Shown: positions 49,322 to 59,766, numbered from the stretch's first letter. The stretch is DNA of 64,000 bases from a bacterium (GCA_025782575.1 JALGYY010000044.1:1-64000), one strand, 5' to 3'. Notes: generated from the sequence alone by a model not told the origin. A program made the numbers and translations.

Positions 49322-49855
49322 CTAGGCTGTCGCCTTGCCGGCCTTCCGCTTGATCACTTCTTCCAGGTACTTTACGCCCTTGCCGTTGTAGGGTTCCGGC
49401 TTGCGGAACGACCTGATCTTGGCAGCGACTTCCCCCACCATCTTCTTGTCAGTCCCCGTTACGTGAACCTCTTTACCTTTGACCGCGATTTGAACTTCCT
49501 GTGGAAATTCGTACGGTATCGGCGAGGCATAGCCGAGTGAAAGTGTAAGTATCTTCCCGGAGAGCTCCGCTTTGTACCCTACGCCGTTGACCTCGAGAAC
49601 GCGCTCAAAGCCCTTCGAGACACCCTCAATGAGGTTAGCGATCAGAGTTCGGGTGAGGCCGTGAAGGGCGCGGTGATTCCGCTCGTCCGAAGGACGAGTC
49701 ACATGAACCTTGCCATCCTTGATCTCTACGTTCATATCCGGGTGGTACTTGAAAATCTCCGTCCCCTTGGGCCCTTTTGCCTGGACCACTCCCTTGGCAA
49801 CGGTGACTTCAACACCGTCTGTTATGGGAACAGGAATTTTTCCAATTCGCGACAT
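49322..49855 (-). CDS. rplF: 50S ribosomal protein L6
   Basis: 177 residues with two L6 repeats. MSRIGKIPVPITDGVEVTV, GPKGTEIFKYHPDM, NHRALHGLTRTLIANLIEGV, GYKAELSGKILTLSLGYASP, and C-terminal RSFRKPEPYNGKGVKYLEEV. Located by the factor-binding site at the base of the L7/L12 stalk. Standard place between rpsH and rplR. Confidence 0.97.
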   Translation of the reverse strand: MSRIGKIPVPITDGVEVTVAKGVVQAKGPKGTEIFKYHPDMNVEIKDGKVHVTRPSDERNHRALHGLTRTLIANLIEGVSKGFERVLEVNGVGYKAELSGKILTLSLGYASPIPYEFPQEVQIAVKGKEVHVTGTDKKMVGEVAAKIRSFRKPEPYNGKGVKYLEEVIKRKAGKATA

Positions 49856-49875
49856 GGGTTTCCTCCGAAATCCCG

Positions 49876-50274
49876 CTACCAGACGTAGCAGAGCACCTCG
49901 CCTCCCACTTTTTCGTGGCGCGCTTCCTTGTCGGTAAGGACGCCCCGCGAAGTGGACAGGATTGCTGTGCCGATACCGCCATAGACTCGTGGGATATCTG
50001 CTTTCCCAACGTACTTTCGAAGACCGGGTTTGCTGATCCGCTGCAGATTCGTGATGATTGATTCACCCTTTGAATCGTAGCGGAGGTAAACGCGGATTCT
50101 TCCCTGTACTTTGTCTTCGATCACCCGGTAGCGGGCAATGAATTTCTCACGGGCGAGAGCTTTCGCAATCTCGACCTTGACATTCGATTTGGGGATGTCG
50201 ACGCGGCCGTGCTTCGCCTTTTTCGCGTTACGAATTCGCGTCAGCATATCCGCGATCGGATCCGTCATGGACAT
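49876..50274 (-). CDS. rpsH: 30S ribosomal protein S8
   Basis: 132 residues. MSMTDPIADMLTRIRNAKKA, GRIRVYLRYDSKGESIITNL, ISKPGLRKYVGKADIPRVYG, IGTAILSTSRGVLTDKEARH and terminal GEVLCYVW match S8. Primary 16S rRNA binder and, in E. coli, the spc-operon translational regulator that binds in the rplE region. Confidence 0.97.
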   Translation of the reverse strand: MSMTDPIADMLTRIRNAKKAKHGRVDIPKSNVKVEIAKALAREKFIARYRVIEDKVQGRIRVYLRYDSKGESIITNLQRISKPGLRKYVGKADIPRVYGGIGTAILSTSRGVLTDKEARHEKVGGEVLCYVW

Positions 50275-50304
50275 TCTCGTGCTCCTTGCTGCCGGAAGGC
50301 CGGT

Positions 50305-50490
50305 TTACCAGCTCGCCTTAACCATTCCCGGGATTTGACCGCGAAGGGCGAGTTCCCGGAGACAGATTCTGCAAATGCCGAATTTGCGGTAGTACCCACG
50401 CGCCCGTCCGCAACGGTGACAACGGTTGTACCCCCGGACTTTGAACTTCGGCTTCCGGTTGGCCTTCTCGATTAGCGCCTTCTTCGCCAA
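50305..50490 (-). CDS. rpsZ: 30S ribosomal protein S14, zinc-binding type Z
   Basis: 61 residues, the short zinc form: [40 protein letters not shown] (two CxxC pairs), [18 protein letters not shown]. Possession of the zinc form is the common state in most phyla outside Gamma/Betaproteobacteria. Between rplE and rpsH. Confidence 0.96.
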   Translation of the reverse strand: MAKKALIEKANRKPKFKVRGYNRCHRCGRARGYYRKFGICRICLRELALRGQIPGMVKASW

Positions 50491-50547
50491 TCAAAGCTCC
50501 TTTCATATTTCGGGGAGCCATTCCCCGAAATGCGGGTTACTTGTTCC

Positions 50548-51090
50548 TTACTTTCGCCGGAACGGCATCCCGAGAAACTCGAGAAGCGCGTAACCCTCTT
50601 CGTCAGTATTGGCCGTAGTGACCATTACGATATCCATTCCCTGGATCTTGGCGACCTTGTCGTACTTGATCTCAGGAAAAACGATTTGTTCCTGCATTCC
50701 GAGAGTGTAGTTGCCGTGGCCGTCGAACGACTTCGTCGGCACGCCCCGGAAATCTCGAATCCGCGGGATCGCCACATTAATAAGGCGGCTGAAAAAGTCC
50801 CACATCATCTTGCCCCTGAGCGTTACAGCGCAACCGACCGGCATCTCCTCACGGATTTTGAAATTGGCAATGGACTGGCGGGCTCGGCGCACGTTGGGCC
50901 GCTGGCCTGTAATCGTGCCCATGTCACCCATCAGCGCATCGAGTATCTTGGCATCCGTCGCAGCTTCCTTTACCCCCATGTTGACGACAATCTTGTCGAG
51001 GGTGGGAATCTGCATCGGATTCCCGTAATTGAAGCGCTTGGTCAAGTCGGACCGGACGCTCTCTTTGTAATGTTCCTGGATCGTTGGCAT
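50548..51090 (-). CDS. rplE: 50S ribosomal protein L5
   Basis: 180 residues: IPTLDKIVVNMGVKEAATDA, ITGQRPNVRRARQSIANFKI, REEMPVGCAVTLRGKMMWDF, RIRDFRGVPTKSFDGHGNYT, LGMQEQIVFPEIKYD, GMDIVMVTTANTDEEGYALL. Binds 5S rRNA and contacts P-site tRNA. Typical length and order. Confidence 0.97.
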   Translation of the reverse strand: MPTIQEHYKESVRSDLTKRFNYGNPMQIPTLDKIVVNMGVKEAATDAKILDALMGDMGTITGQRPNVRRARQSIANFKIREEMPVGCAVTLRGKMMWDFFSRLINVAIPRIRDFRGVPTKSFDGHGNYTLGMQEQIVFPEIKYDKVAKIQGMDIVMVTTANTDEEGYALLEFLGMPFRRK

Positions 51091-51129
51091 TTCTGACTCC
51101 GCCGTTTTCCTATTACTATTCGCGGCTTT

Positions 51130-51435
51130 CTAGTCGATCGTTTCGCCTGTACGCTTGGCGACTCGAACCTTCTTGCCGTCCGCGAGCCTCTGATAGCCGA
51201 CCTTGGTCGGCTCGTTCTGATAGATGAGCATCACATTCGATACGTGAATGGGCGCCTCCATCTCGAGAATACCGCCCTGCTCACCCTGGGAACGCTGTTT
51301 GGTGTGGCGTTTGACGAAGTTCACGCCCTCGACAATCACCCGATCCCGATCGATCTCGACCGACAGGACCTTGCCCGTCTTCCCCTTGTCCACTCCAGCG
51401 AGCACCACTACTGTGTCATTTTTTCTGAGCTTCAT
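51130..51435 (-). CDS. rplX: 50S ribosomal protein L24
   Basis: 101 residues with an N-terminal KOW motif ([20 protein letters not shown]), [38 protein letters not shown] and the C-terminal [20 protein letters not shown]. Assembly-initiating 23S rRNA binder near the tunnel exit. Nine bases after rplN. Confidence 0.97.
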   Translation of the reverse strand: MKLRKNDTVVVLAGVDKGKTGKVLSVEIDRDRVIVEGVNFVKRHTKQRSQGEQGGILEMEAPIHVSNVMLIYQNEPTKVGYQRLADGKKVRVAKRTGETID

Positions 51436-51444
51436 GTGGTCCTC

Positions 51445-51813
51445 CTAGATCACTTCGGGAGCGAGGGAAACAATCCGCATGAACGCCCTGTCCCGCAACT
51501 CTCGCGCCACAGGACCGAAGATGCGGGTCCCGCGAGGCTCTTTCTGATCATTGATGATCACCGCAGCGTTCTGGTCGAACCGAATATACGATCCGTCTCG
51601 CCTGCGAATCTCTTTCCTCGTCCGAACGATGACCGCCCGTACCACGTCGCCCTTTTTGACCTGAGCGCCGGGCATGGCATCTTTCACCGCGCAGACGACA
51701 ACATCGCCGACGCTTGCATAACGCCGCCGCGATCCCCCTAGCACCTTGAAGCACATCATCCTCTTGGCGCCTGAGTTATCGGCGACAGTCAGCATTGTCT
51801 GCGCCTGTACCAT
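51445..51813 (-). CDS. rplN: 50S ribosomal protein L14
   Basis: 122 residues: [100 protein letters not shown] and [20 protein letters not shown]. Fully typical L14, located at the subunit interface. Confidence 0.98.
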   Translation of the reverse strand: MVQAQTMLTVADNSGAKRMMCFKVLGGSRRRYASVGDVVVCAVKDAMPGAQVKKGDVVRAVIVRTRKEIRRRDGSYIRFDQNAAVIINDQKEPRGTRIFGPVARELRDRAFMRIVSLAPEVI

Positions 51814-51831
51814 GACTCACTCCTTCTCGAA

Positions 51832-52101
51832 CTACGCTTTTTCGAAGCGTTCGACTACCTCGAGCAGCCGCCACCGCTTCGTCTTCGAAAGCGGGCGCGT
51901 TTCCATAACTCTGACCGTGTCGTTGATACACGCTTCGTTATTCTCATCATGAACGCTGATTTTTTTCGTCCGCTTCATGATCTTGCCGTAAATCGGATGG
52001 GACATGCGCCGCTCGATGGCCACGATCGCCGTCTTGTCGGGCTTGTCGCTTACGACCCGGCCGATCCGAATTTTTCGTCTGGTCGTTCTATCGTTCGCCA
52101 T
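51832..52101 (-). CDS. rpsQ: 30S ribosomal protein S17
   Basis: 89 residues from ATG 52101 ([20 protein letters not shown]); an upstream extension overlapping rpmC is not S17-like. OB-fold blocks: [60 protein letters not shown]. Two bases separate it from rpmC. Confidence 0.96.
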   Translation of the reverse strand: MANDRTTRRKIRIGRVVSDKPDKTAIVAIERRMSHPIYGKIMKRTKKISVHDENNEACINDTVRVMETRPLSKTKRWRLLEVVERFEKA

Positions 52102-52103
52102 CC

Positions 52104-52340
52104 CTACGATGCCCCTTCTGTGGGCGACTCTTCGGTCCCGAGAGTCCGGATACCTTTTTCGTCTTCGCAAATGATCGTGTTGATCCTGGCAATCTCGCGG
52201 CGCACGCTCCGCATGCGAAGCGGATTGTCCAGCGCACGGGTCGCCGATGCAAAACGAAGATTGAAGAGCTCCTCGTTCAATTCGGTGCGACGGCTTGTAA
52301 GCTCATCGCGGCTCATTTCTCTCAGTTTGTACGGTTTCAT
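52104..52340 (-). CDS. rpmC: 50S ribosomal protein L29
   Basis: 78 residues: [60 protein letters not shown], plus about 15 extra residues ([18 protein letters not shown]) at the C-terminus. Two-helix protein at the tunnel exit. Four bases follow the rplP stop. Confidence 0.95.
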   Translation of the reverse strand: MKPYKLREMSRDELTSRRTELNEELFNLRFASATRALDNPLRMRSVRREIARINTIICEDEKGIRTLGTEESPTEGAS

Positions 52341-52344
52341 GGTT

Positions 52345-52761
52345 CTAGTCCAAGTCGTCGCGGGCCAGGAACTGGGTCTTGATAGGCAACTTTGCCGTGG
52401 CGAGTCTCATGGCCGCCTGGGCCAACTCGCGCGGGACCCCTTCAATTTCGAACATCACCCGGCCCGGCTTTACAACGGCTACCCACGATTCCGGGTTGCC
52501 CTTACCCTTGCCCATACGGGTTTCGGCCGGCTTTTGGGTGAGCGGTTTATCGGGAAAGATCCGAATCCAGATCTTTCCACTTCTCTTCACCTTACGGGTG
52601 AGGGCCACACGGGCGGCCTCTATCTGGCGACTCGAAATCCATCCCGGCTCCAGGGCCTGCAGCCCGTATTCGCCGAAGTGAACCTCGAAGCCCCCTTTAG
52701 CCATGCCCCGCATACGACCGCGATGCTGCTTGCGGCGTTTGACTTTTTTGGGCATCAACAT
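52345..52761 (-). CDS. rplP: 50S ribosomal protein L16
   Basis: 138 residues: [100 protein letters not shown] and the C-terminal [19 protein letters not shown]. Contacts A-site tRNA; the RMGxGKG loop and the LP.KT segment are intact. Confidence 0.97.
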   Translation of the reverse strand: MLMPKKVKRRKQHRGRMRGMAKGGFEVHFGEYGLQALEPGWISSRQIEAARVALTRKVKRSGKIWIRIFPDKPLTQKPAETRMGKGKGNPESWVAVVKPGRVMFEIEGVPRELAQAAMRLATAKLPIKTQFLARDDLD

Positions 52762-52775
52762 GGCGCTGCTCCTTC

Positions 52776-53519
52776 CTATCTCCGTCCGCGGCGGGAATCG
52801 CCCCGTCTATTATCGCCTCCGCCACGTGGACGTCGCCGCGGTGCGGGCTTCTCTTTTTTCTCAGCGACGGCGGCGTGCCGTTCGGCAAGAGTCTTGCCGA
52901 GCACTTCGCCCTTGAACACCCACACTTTGACACCGATACAGCCATACGTCGTGTGTGCGGTTGTCGCGGCGTAGTCGATATCCGCGCGCAGGGTATGAAG
53001 CGGAACGCGGCCGTCCTTGTAGGTTTCGCTACGTGACATTTCCGCGCCGCCAAGACGCCCGCCACAGGTCACCTTGATGCCCTCGGCGCCCATCCGCATG
53101 GCGGAAGAGACCGCCTTCTTCATGACACGTCGAAATGCCATCCGGCCCACGAGCTGCTGCGCAATGTGATCAGCAATCAATTGCGCGGAAGTCTCGGCCC
53201 GATCCACTTCCTTGATATTGATGTAGATCTCTTTACCGGTCAGGTGCTGCAGCTCATCTCGAAGCTGATCGACTTCCTGGCCCTTCCGACCGATCACGAT
53301 CCCCGGCCGGGCCGTATGAATCATGATGGTGACCTTCTTGGGCGCGCGATCGATCTCGATCTTGGATACGCCAGCCTTGTGAAGACGCTTCTTGAGGTAT
53401 CGGCGAATCCGAAGGTCCTCTTTCAGCAGCTCCGCATAGTTCTTTTTCGAGAACCAGCGCGACTCCCAGGTCTTGATGATTCCGAGCCGAAGGCCTATGG
53501 GGTGTACTTTTTGACCCAC
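52776..53519 (-). CDS. rpsC: 30S ribosomal protein S3
   Basis: 247 residues: [22 protein letters not shown] domain with [20 protein letters not shown] (GxxG), [60 protein letters not shown] and [20 protein letters not shown]. The C-terminal 40 residues are an Arg/Gly-rich tail ([20 protein letters not shown]). Forms the mRNA entry channel. Next to rplV with a 3-base gap. Confidence 0.97.
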   Translation of the reverse strand: MGQKVHPIGLRLGIIKTWESRWFSKKNYAELLKEDLRIRRYLKKRLHKAGVSKIEIDRAPKKVTIMIHTARPGIVIGRKGQEVDQLRDELQHLTGKEIYINIKEVDRAETSAQLIADHIAQQLVGRMAFRRVMKKAVSSAMRMGAEGIKVTCGGRLGGAEMSRSETYKDGRVPLHTLRADIDYAATTAHTTYGCIGVKVWVFKGEVLGKTLAERHAAVAEKKEKPAPRRRPRGGGDNRRGDSRRGRR

Positions 53520-53522
53520 GTC

Positions 53523-53891
53523 CTATTCCTCCGCCTTTGCCTTGTGCTCATCGTGCACGTCCAGAACAATTGTGATGTGACTGGTGCGCTTGAGGATCCG
53601 CGTCGCACGACCCATTGCTCGGGGCCGGAAACGTTTCATGACCGGCCCGCCATCGACGAACGCTCTTTTTACATAGAGCATTTCAGGCTCAATCTTCAGA
53701 TCTTCTCCGCGATCGACCGCATTGGCGATCGCCGAGTTCAACACCTTCGTGATCATCCGCGCTCCCTTTGTGTGCGTTTCCTGCAACACATTGAGCGACT
53801 CGTCTACCCCGCGACCTCGGATCATGTTTACAACCAGGCGCAATTTGCGCGGCTGGATCCGTTGATAACGGGCAGAAGCTTTCGATTCCAT
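53523..53891 (-). CDS. rplV: 50S ribosomal protein L22
   Basis: 122 residues: SKASARYQRIQPRKLRLVVN, MIRGRGVDESLNVLQETHTK, GARMITKVLNSAIANAVDRG, LKIEPEMLYVKRAFVDGGPV, MKRFRPRAMGRATRILKRTS and HITIVLD. The loop between MKRFRPRA and AT lines the exit tunnel and is intact. About 60 bases separate it from rpsS. Confidence 0.97.
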   Translation of the reverse strand: MESKASARYQRIQPRKLRLVVNMIRGRGVDESLNVLQETHTKGARMITKVLNSAIANAVDRGEDLKIEPEMLYVKRAFVDGGPVMKRFRPRAMGRATRILKRTSHITIVLDVHDEHKAKAEE

Positions 53892-53952
53892 CGCGGTTAC
53901 CCTCTTCGATCCTCGAGTGGATGGCCCCGCAAGCGGCGCCTCCTGCTACTAA

Positions 53953-54225
53953 TTACCGTTTGTCCTTCCTGCCGGCATGACTCCGGAATGTGCGCGTCGG
54001 CGCAAACTCCCCGAGCTTGTGTCCCACCATGTTCTCTGTAATGAACACGGGATAGAACTTGTTGCCGTTGTGAACCGCAAGCGTGTGGCCGACGAAGTCA
54101 GGTGAAATCGTCGACCGGCGCGACCAGGTCTTAAGTACCTGGCGGTCGCCGCTCTTGTTCATCGCCTCGATCTTCCTTTCGAGAGACGCCTCGATGTAAG
54201 GACCTTTTTTAAGAGAACGGGGCAT
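53953..54225 (-). CDS. rpsS: 30S ribosomal protein S19
   Basis: 90 residues: [79 protein letters not shown]. Standard S19 between rplB and rplV; contacts the A-site finger and S13. Confidence 0.98.
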   Translation of the reverse strand: MPRSLKKGPYIEASLERKIEAMNKSGDRQVLKTWSRRSTISPDFVGHTLAVHNGNKFYPVFITENMVGHKLGEFAPTRTFRSHAGRKDKR

Positions 54226-54245
54226 TCTACCCTCCGATTCGGGCG

Positions 54246-55076
54246 CTACTTCTTCTTGCGCCGCCGCACGATCATTGCATTCGATTTCTTATTCTTCTTG
54301 CGGGTCTTGTAACCCTTTGTCGGAACGCCCCAGGGCGTGACCGGGTGGCGTCCACCCGAGGTCTTTCCTTCACCACCGCCATGAGGGTGATCGTGAGGGT
54401 TCATGACCACGCCACGAACTTTCGGGCGCTTACCGAGCCAGCGGGAACGGCCCGCCTTCCCGCTTACCTGATTCTCATGATCCAGGTTTCCGACCTGACC
54501 GATCGTCGCCTTGCAATCAATTAGAATCTTGCGAACCTCACCCGAAGGGAGGCGAAGCGTTGCATAGTTCCCCTCTTTCGCGAGGAGCTGTGCATACGCG
54601 CCGGCGCTGCGAGCGATCTGCGCACCTTTGCCAGGCCGCATTTCGATGTTGTGGATCTCCGAACCCAGGGGGATCCGGCGAAGAGCCATCGCGGCCCCTT
54701 CGATAATCTCACAGTCCGGCCCGTCTTCGATCGTACTGCCTACACCCACACCGTGGGGAGCGATGATGTAGCGACGCTCACCATCGGCGTAAAGGACGAG
54801 AGCAATACGGGCCGAGCGATTCGGATCGTATTCGATCGCTTCGACTTTTCCCGGAACGCCATTCTTGTCCCGACGGAAATCAATGATGCGATAACGCCGT
54901 TTGTGGCCGCCGCCCCTTCTCCGGGACGTGATTCGACCTAGATTATTCCGCCCGCCCGACTTCGTGAGCGGCCGAAGCAACGACTTCTCCGGAGTGTCCT
55001 TGGTGACCTCCTTGAAATCGGAGATCGCCTTGAAGCGGAGCGTCGGCGTTACCGGCCTGAATTTGCGAATACCCAT
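54246..55076 (-). CDS. rplB: 50S ribosomal protein L2
   Basis: 276 residues: [71 protein letters not shown]-like segment, [25 protein letters not shown]-like [20 protein letters not shown], and the catalytic-centre His block [20 protein letters not shown]. Typical and full-length; near the peptidyl-transferase centre. Confidence 0.98.
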   Translation of the reverse strand: MGIRKFRPVTPTLRFKAISDFKEVTKDTPEKSLLRPLTKSGGRNNLGRITSRRRGGGHKRRYRIIDFRRDKNGVPGKVEAIEYDPNRSARIALVLYADGERRYIIAPHGVGVGSTIEDGPDCEIIEGAAMALRRIPLGSEIHNIEMRPGKGAQIARSAGAYAQLLAKEGNYATLRLPSGEVRKILIDCKATIGQVGNLDHENQVSGKAGRSRWLGKRPKVRGVVMNPHDHPHGGGEGKTSGGRHPVTPWGVPTKGYKTRKKNKKSNAMIVRRRKKK

Positions 55077-55091
55077 GCCGTTTCTTCTCCC

Positions 55092-55379
55092 TTAGACCTG
55101 CTCGAAGAGGGGAATCTTCTCGCCCTCTTTCAAGGTGACCGCGGCGCGCTTCGAGTCGGGGGTCTTCCCGACATAAATGCCCCGGCGACGCTTTTTGCCC
55201 CGCGAGTACCACGTTGTGACGTTCGTGACTACAACGTCGAAAACGTCTTCAACGGCCCGCTTGATTTCAATCTTGTTCGCTTCGCGTGCGACTTCGAAAA
55301 CGTATTTGTTCTCCGCCTCGCGGAGGTTCGATGTCTTCTCCGTCACGACGGGGCGGATGATGATTTCTCTTGATTCCAC
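55092..55379 (-). CDS. rplW: 50S ribosomal protein L23
   Basis: 95 residues: IIIRPVVTEKTSNLREAENK, YVFEVAREANKIEIKRAVED, VFDVVVTNVTTWYSRGKKRR, RGIYVGKTPDSKRAAVTLKE. Docking site for trigger factor and SRP at the tunnel exit. Four bases follow the rplD stop. Confidence 0.97.
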   Translation of the reverse strand: MESREIIIRPVVTEKTSNLREAENKYVFEVAREANKIEIKRAVEDVFDVVVTNVTTWYSRGKKRRRGIYVGKTPDSKRAAVTLKEGEKIPLFEQV

Positions 55380-55383
55380 CGCT

Positions 55384-56010
55384 CTACTCCGTCTTGTCGA
55401 ACGCCTTGAGTGCGTCCGAGGTAAAGATCAACTTATCGACGTTCATGGCGTCGTACGTATTCAGGTTGGCCCGAGTGGTCACGAACAGGCGAGGTATGTT
55501 TCGCACCGAAAGATAGACGTTCTCGTCATACTTATCGATGACGAGAAGGCACTTCTGACCTTCCGTCGCCATACTCTTCCAGAAATCGGCGAACACTTTC
55601 GTCTTCGGCGTATCAACGGCCGGGTAATTCTCGACCACCACAATCGCACCCCGGCTGGCTTTGTCCGAGAGAACCGAATGAAGAGCCAGCCGCCGAATTT
55701 TCTTCGGTATGGTCACCGAGAAGTCACGAGGACGAGGCGGGAAAATTCTTCCGCCGCCTACCCAGAGAGGTGACTTGTTCGAACCGGCGCGCGCACGGCC
55801 CGTACCCTTCTGGCGCCACGGCTTGGTCGTCGTGCCGCGCACTTCGTGACGGGTCTTCGCCGAAGAAGTCCCCTGGCGTTGATTCCTCAGGATCCCTTTG
55901 ACCGTCTCGTAAACAGCCTGGCGGTTCGGCTTTACGCCGAACGTGGAGTCCGGGAGCTGTACCTTCCCCTTCTCCGTGCCGTCCTGGTTCTGCAAAATCG
56001 CTTCCGGCAT
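55384..56010 (-). CDS. rplD: 50S ribosomal protein L4
   Basis: 208 residues. [60 protein letters not shown] (tunnel loop), [20 protein letters not shown] and the C-terminal [37 protein letters not shown]. In E. coli it regulates the S10 operon. It follows rpsJ directly here, with no rplC between. Confidence 0.97.
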   Translation of the reverse strand: MPEAILQNQDGTEKGKVQLPDSTFGVKPNRQAVYETVKGILRNQRQGTSSAKTRHEVRGTTTKPWRQKGTGRARAGSNKSPLWVGGGRIFPPRPRDFSVTIPKKIRRLALHSVLSDKASRGAIVVVENYPAVDTPKTKVFADFWKSMATEGQKCLLVIDKYDENVYLSVRNIPRLFVTTRANLNTYDAMNVDKLIFTSDALKAFDKTE

Positions 56011-56079
56011 CTTTCTACCTTTCCCGCTACCTAGCAGTCCGTCGAAAAACTGGATCCGGCCCGGTTATTCAATGGCCCG
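56011..56079. other. rpsJ-rplD junction lacking rplC (L3)
   Basis: The near-universal order is rpsJ-rplC-rplD. Here only 69 bases lie between rpsJ and rplD. On the minus strand they read a segment including CAGTTTTTCGACGGACTGCT, which has no L3 coding trace, and then the rplD ribosome binding site (GGGAAAGGTAG). Either rplC has moved, or the gene was lost in assembly. Confidence 0.8.
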
Positions 56080-56388
56080 CTAAACCTTGATCTCGATATC
56101 GACGCCCGCGGGAAGATCGAGCCGTCCGAGGGCATCGATCGTCTGTGGCGTAGATTCGAGGATTTCAATCAGACGCTTGTGCGTCCTGATCTCGAACTGC
56201 TCGCGTGACTTCTTGTCGATGTGAGGCGAGCGAAGAACGGTGTAAATCGTCTTCTTCGTCGGCAAGGGAATGGGGCCGGCAATCCGCGCGCCAGTTCTCT
56301 TCGCCGTCTCTACGATTTCGCCCGCCGACTTGTCCAGCATCGCATGATCGTAAGCGCGAAGTCGGATTCGAATTTTCTGTGCTGCCAT
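56080..56388 (-). CDS. rpsJ: 30S ribosomal protein S10 (NusE)
   Basis: 102 residues: [98 protein letters not shown]. Typical. Functions in the 30S head and in antitermination with NusB. It follows tuf, as in many phyla where str and S10 operons are fused. Confidence 0.98.
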   Translation of the reverse strand: MAAQKIRIRLRAYDHAMLDKSAGEIVETAKRTGARIAGPIPLPTKKTIYTVLRSPHIDKKSREQFEIRTHKRLIEILESTPQTIDALGRLDLPAGVDIEIKV

Positions 56389-56436
56389 GGCTCCTGCCTC
56401 CGCGGCGCGGGTAGCGCCGCCTTATCTATAGGTCCG

Positions 56437-57627
56437 CTACGAAATAACCTGTGTAACGACTCCCGCGCCGACTGTTCGGCCCGTCTCCTTGATACCAAAA
56501 TGAAGGTTCTCTTCCAGGGCGACCGGCCGCATGAGCTCCACGTCGAGTTCGGCGTGTTCTCCCGGGTTGATTATCCCCGGCTTGCCTGTGCGGGCCGCTA
56601 CTCCTTCCAGCTCCGCCGTACGAACCTGAAAGTTGGGGATCCACTCTACCGGAGTCGGCGTCTGTCGTCCGCCTTCGGCCGCCGTAAGCAAATAAGCAAC
56701 GGCGCGGAAGCGGTCAGAAATACGAACGATCCCGGGCGACCCGAAAACCACACCTCGTACCACCGATTCCTTGCGGGCCCGGCTGAACGAGATCTCCACG
56801 CGGTCGCCTACGGCGGCGCGGCTCATCGACTCCCCTTCTCTATGTATAGCGGTCACCTCGATCGTGTCCGGCTCCCGGAGTCCTGCAATTCTTACATCGT
56901 GGCCGACGCGAACTTCTCCGCGCTCGACCGTACCGGTCGCGACGAGTCCACGGGTATCCATGAACACGCTCTCGACCGGAAAGATGAATGGCCCCATCTC
57001 TTCCGGGCGGCGACGGGGCACCATTTCGTCGAGTACATCGATCAACATCTCGACAGGCGCTGTCGCTTCGTTGTTGCCGGGCTCATTCAGAGCTCGAAGG
57101 GCCGACCCTCGGATAACCGTGACCCTCTCCCCGTCGTGGCCGCATTCGGTGAGGAGATCTCTCACCTCCCGCTCGACCCTGGTAGTCGTCTCTTGATCCG
57201 CCACGGTATCGGTCTTGTTCAGAAAGACAGCCGAAATCGGAACATTTACCTGCTTAAGCAGCTGAACCTGCTCCCTGGTGTGTTTCATCGGGCCGTCTAC
57301 GGCGCTCACGACCAGAAGTGCGCCCTCGAGCGCAAGCGATCCGGCTATCAGGCTCTTGACGAAGTCCACATGTCCCGGACAATCGACATGAACGAAGCGC
57401 CGCCGCGTCGTCCGGTATTCCACATGAATCCGATTACGAGGGACACCCCAGACATGAGCTTCTTCTGCCCGGTTCAATTCGTCCACCGAACGCAAAGGGG
57501 CAAGGCCCATGGCTTCGAGCCGGGCTGTGATCGCGGAGAGGAGCGTGCTCTTTCCGTGATCCACATGTCCCACCGTCCCGATCGTGGACACTGAGTTCTC
57601 CAGCATTTCTTCTCTGGTCAGCCTCAT
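56437..57627 (-). CDS. tuf: Divergent elongation factor Tu
   Basis: 396 residues; start overlaps the fusA stop (ATGA). G1 GHVDHGKS (20-27), G3 DCPGH (82-86), G4 NKTD (137-140) and G5 GSAL are kept, as are domain II blocks ([14 protein letters not shown]) and the EF-Tu ending [15 protein letters not shown]. Unusual: the effector/switch I motif RGITIN is replaced by WGVPRN (60-65), so the invariant Thr that senses GTP and the preceding Arg are missing, and the N-terminus lacks KPHVNVGT. Other conserved positions also differ ([15 protein letters not shown] for DYVKNMITGAAQMDG). Either this is a specialised paralogue occupying the tuf locus or an EF-Tu with altered GTP switching. Another tuf elsewhere is likely. 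Confidence 0.85.
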   Translation of the reverse strand: MRLTREEMLENSVSTIGTVGHVDHGKSTLLSAITARLEAMGLAPLRSVDELNRAEEAHVWGVPRNRIHVEYRTTRRRFVHVDCPGHVDFVKSLIAGSLALEGALLVVSAVDGPMKHTREQVQLLKQVNVPISAVFLNKTDTVADQETTTRVEREVRDLLTECGHDGERVTVIRGSALRALNEPGNNEATAPVEMLIDVLDEMVPRRRPEEMGPFIFPVESVFMDTRGLVATGTVERGEVRVGHDVRIAGLREPDTIEVTAIHREGESMSRAAVGDRVEISFSRARKESVVRGVVFGSPGIVRISDRFRAVAYLLTAAEGGRQTPTPVEWIPNFQVRTAELEGVAARTGKPGIINPGEHAELDVELMRPVALEENLHFGIKETGRTVGAGVVTQVIS

Positions 57628-59708
57628 ACGTAGCCCCGCATGCGAGCGATCATCTCTTTCGCGAGACGCCCCGGCACATCTTCATACTTCAGAAACTGCA
57701 TCGTGTAGCTCGCCCGTCCCTGGGTGAGCGATCGGATCACCGTCGAGTATCCGAACATCTCCACGAGCGGCACATGAGCGTCGACCACTTTAGCGTCGGC
57801 CCGCTGCTCGGTGCCGACGATCTGGCCCCGCCGACCGTTCAGATCACCGATCACAGCGCCCACATAGTCCTCGGGGACAACGACCTCGACCTCCATCAGC
57901 GGCTCGAGAAGGACAGGGTCAGCTTTGCCGGTGGCTTCATGAAATGCCATCGCCGCCGCTGTTTCAAACGCCAGCTCCGAAGAGTCCACGTCGTGAAACG
58001 AGCCACCCACGAGCCGAACCCGAATGCCCATCAACTCATAGCCGGCGATCACGCCGCCACCCATTGAATTTCTGGCACCTTTTTCGACTGCAGCGACGAA
58101 TTCCTTCGGGACCTCTTCTACCGAGGCCTGATTCTCGAACTGGAACTCCCCACCGTCCATGACGGGTTCCACTTCCAGAATCACATGCCCATAATGGCCG
58201 CGCCCGCCGGTCTGGCGCTCGAACCTCATCTCCCCCCGGGCCATGGAGCGGATCGTTTCGCGGTACGCTACCTGGGGTTTCCCGATATTCGCTCTTACAC
58301 CGAACTCACGAGCCATTCGGCTCGTCAGGATTTCGAGGTGAAGCTCGCCCATCCCCGAAATAATGGTCTGCCCGGTCTCCTCGTCGACATAATGCCGGAA
58401 GGTCGGATCCTCCTCGGCCAGTCTCAAGAGGGCTTCGGTCAGCTTTTCCTCGTCCACGCCCGATTTCGCTTCGATCGCCACGGAAATCACCGGGTTCGGG
58501 AAATCCATCGATTCGAGAGCGATCGGGTGTTTCGAGGCGCATATCGTGTCGCCGGTAAAGACATTCTTGAGACCGACTGCTGCAGCGATATCGCCTGCCG
58601 CAATCTCCTGTCGCTCTTCTCTTTTGTTGGCGTGCATCTCCAGGATCCGGCCGATCCGTTCGTGCCGGCCGGTTCGTGAATTCAGCACAGCCTCGCCGCT
58701 TTTCAGCTCTCCCGAGTAGACCCGGAAATAGGAGAGCTTCCCCACATAGGGGTCAACGGCGATCTTGAAAGCGAGCGCGCAAAACGGTTCATCGATGGAA
58801 GCAGCGCGAGTCTCTAGTTTATCAGTCTTGGGGTGGAGCCCGCTAACGAGAGGTACATCGAGGGGTGAAGGAAGATACTCGACAATCGAGTCGAGCAACA
58901 TCTGGATACCCTTGTTCTTCAACGCGGTGCCGCAGAGAACGGGAAAGAACCTGCCATTCAGAGTACCGGCCCTGATCGCCCGATGAAAGTCCTTCTCATC
59001 GAGCTCGGTTCCCTCGAGGTATTTCTCCGTGAGGGTATCGTCGTACTCCGAAATCGCGTCGATCAACTCGTTACGAGCCTCCTCCGCGCTCTGGCGGTGT
59101 TCTTCAGGAATTTCGGTCTCCTGAAACTGCGCGCCGAGCGACTGCTCATCAAATGTGATTAGTTTCATGCGCACGAGGTCAATCAGACCCCGGTATTCCT
59201 CGCCTTCACCAGCCGGCAGCTGAATGGGCACGGCGTGCGCACCCAGCTTTTCGCGCATCATCAATACGGCGCGGTGAAAGTCGGCCCCCACACGATCCAT
59301 CTTATTGATGAAGGCCAGCCGCGGAACATTGTATTTGCTCGCCTGTCTCCAGACGGTCTCCGACTGGGGCTCAACCCCACCAACGGAGCAAAAGACGGCA
59401 ATCGCGCCGTCCAGCACTCGCAGGGATCGCTCGACCTCGACCGTGAAGTCGACGTGCCCCGGAGTGTCTATTAAGTTAATCCTGCATTTTTTCCAGGTAC
59501 AGGTTGTCGCGGCCGATGTGATCGTGATGCCGCGCTCCCGCTCGAGCTCCATCCAGTCCATCGTGGCGGTTCCCTCGTGGACCTCGCCGATTCGATGAAC
59601 CCGTCCGGTATAAAAAAGTATTCGCTCGGTAACGGTTGTCTTCCCCGCATCGATATGCGCCATGATACCGATGTTGCGAATATTCCCGACTGCGTAATCC
59701 CGAGACAT
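57624..59708 (-). CDS. fusA: Elongation factor G
   Basis: 694 residues, five domains. G1 AHIDAGKTT, switch [17 protein letters not shown]3 DTPGH, G4 NKMD, G5 CGTALKNKG; domain III onwards [20 protein letters not shown], domain [16 protein letters not shown] and [14 protein letters not shown], domain [21 protein letters not shown]. Normal translocase; in contrast to tuf it keeps the standard switch I. Confidence 0.97.
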   Translation of the reverse strand: MSRDYAVGNIRNIGIMAHIDAGKTTVTERILFYTGRVHRIGEVHEGTATMDWMELERERGITITSAATTCTWKKCRINLIDTPGHVDFTVEVERSLRVLDGAIAVFCSVGGVEPQSETVWRQASKYNVPRLAFINKMDRVGADFHRAVLMMREKLGAHAVPIQLPAGEGEEYRGLIDLVRMKLITFDEQSLGAQFQETEIPEEHRQSAEEARNELIDAISEYDDTLTEKYLEGTELDEKDFHRAIRAGTLNGRFFPVLCGTALKNKGIQMLLDSIVEYLPSPLDVPLVSGLHPKTDKLETRAASIDEPFCALAFKIAVDPYVGKLSYFRVYSGELKSGEAVLNSRTGRHERIGRILEMHANKREERQEIAAGDIAAAVGLKNVFTGDTICASKHPIALESMDFPNPVISVAIEAKSGVDEEKLTEALLRLAEEDPTFRHYVDEETGQTIISGMGELHLEILTSRMAREFGVRANIGKPQVAYRETIRSMARGEMRFERQTGGRGHYGHVILEVEPVMDGGEFQFENQASVEEVPKEFVAAVEKGARNSMGGGVIAGYELMGIRVRLVGGSFHDVDSSELAFETAAAMAFHEATGKADPVLLEPLMEVEVVVPEDYVGAVIGDLNGRRGQIVGTEQRADAKVVDAHVPLVEMFGYSTVIRSLTQGRASYTMQFLKYEDVPGRLAKEMIARMRGYV

Positions 59709-59734
59709 GGTTCCTCATCACTCTTTCCACATAA

Positions 59735-59766
59735 TCTCCGGAGACCCTGATCGGTCTCTCCGGAGA
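59735..59766 (-). promoter_or_regulatory. Hairpin in the rpsG-fusA intercistronic region
   Basis: TCTCCGGAGACC (59735-59746), six-base loop, GGTCTCTCCGGAGA (59753-59766): a stem of about 11 pairs with one bulge in the 185-base gap between rpsG and fusA. No T-run follows on the minus strand. It could be an S7-type translational control structure, a processing site or an attenuator. Confidence 0.5.

Noticed and set aside
56221-57594. 457-codon plus-strand frame opposite tuf and rpsJ
   Set aside because: Spurious antisense frame across two certain genes.
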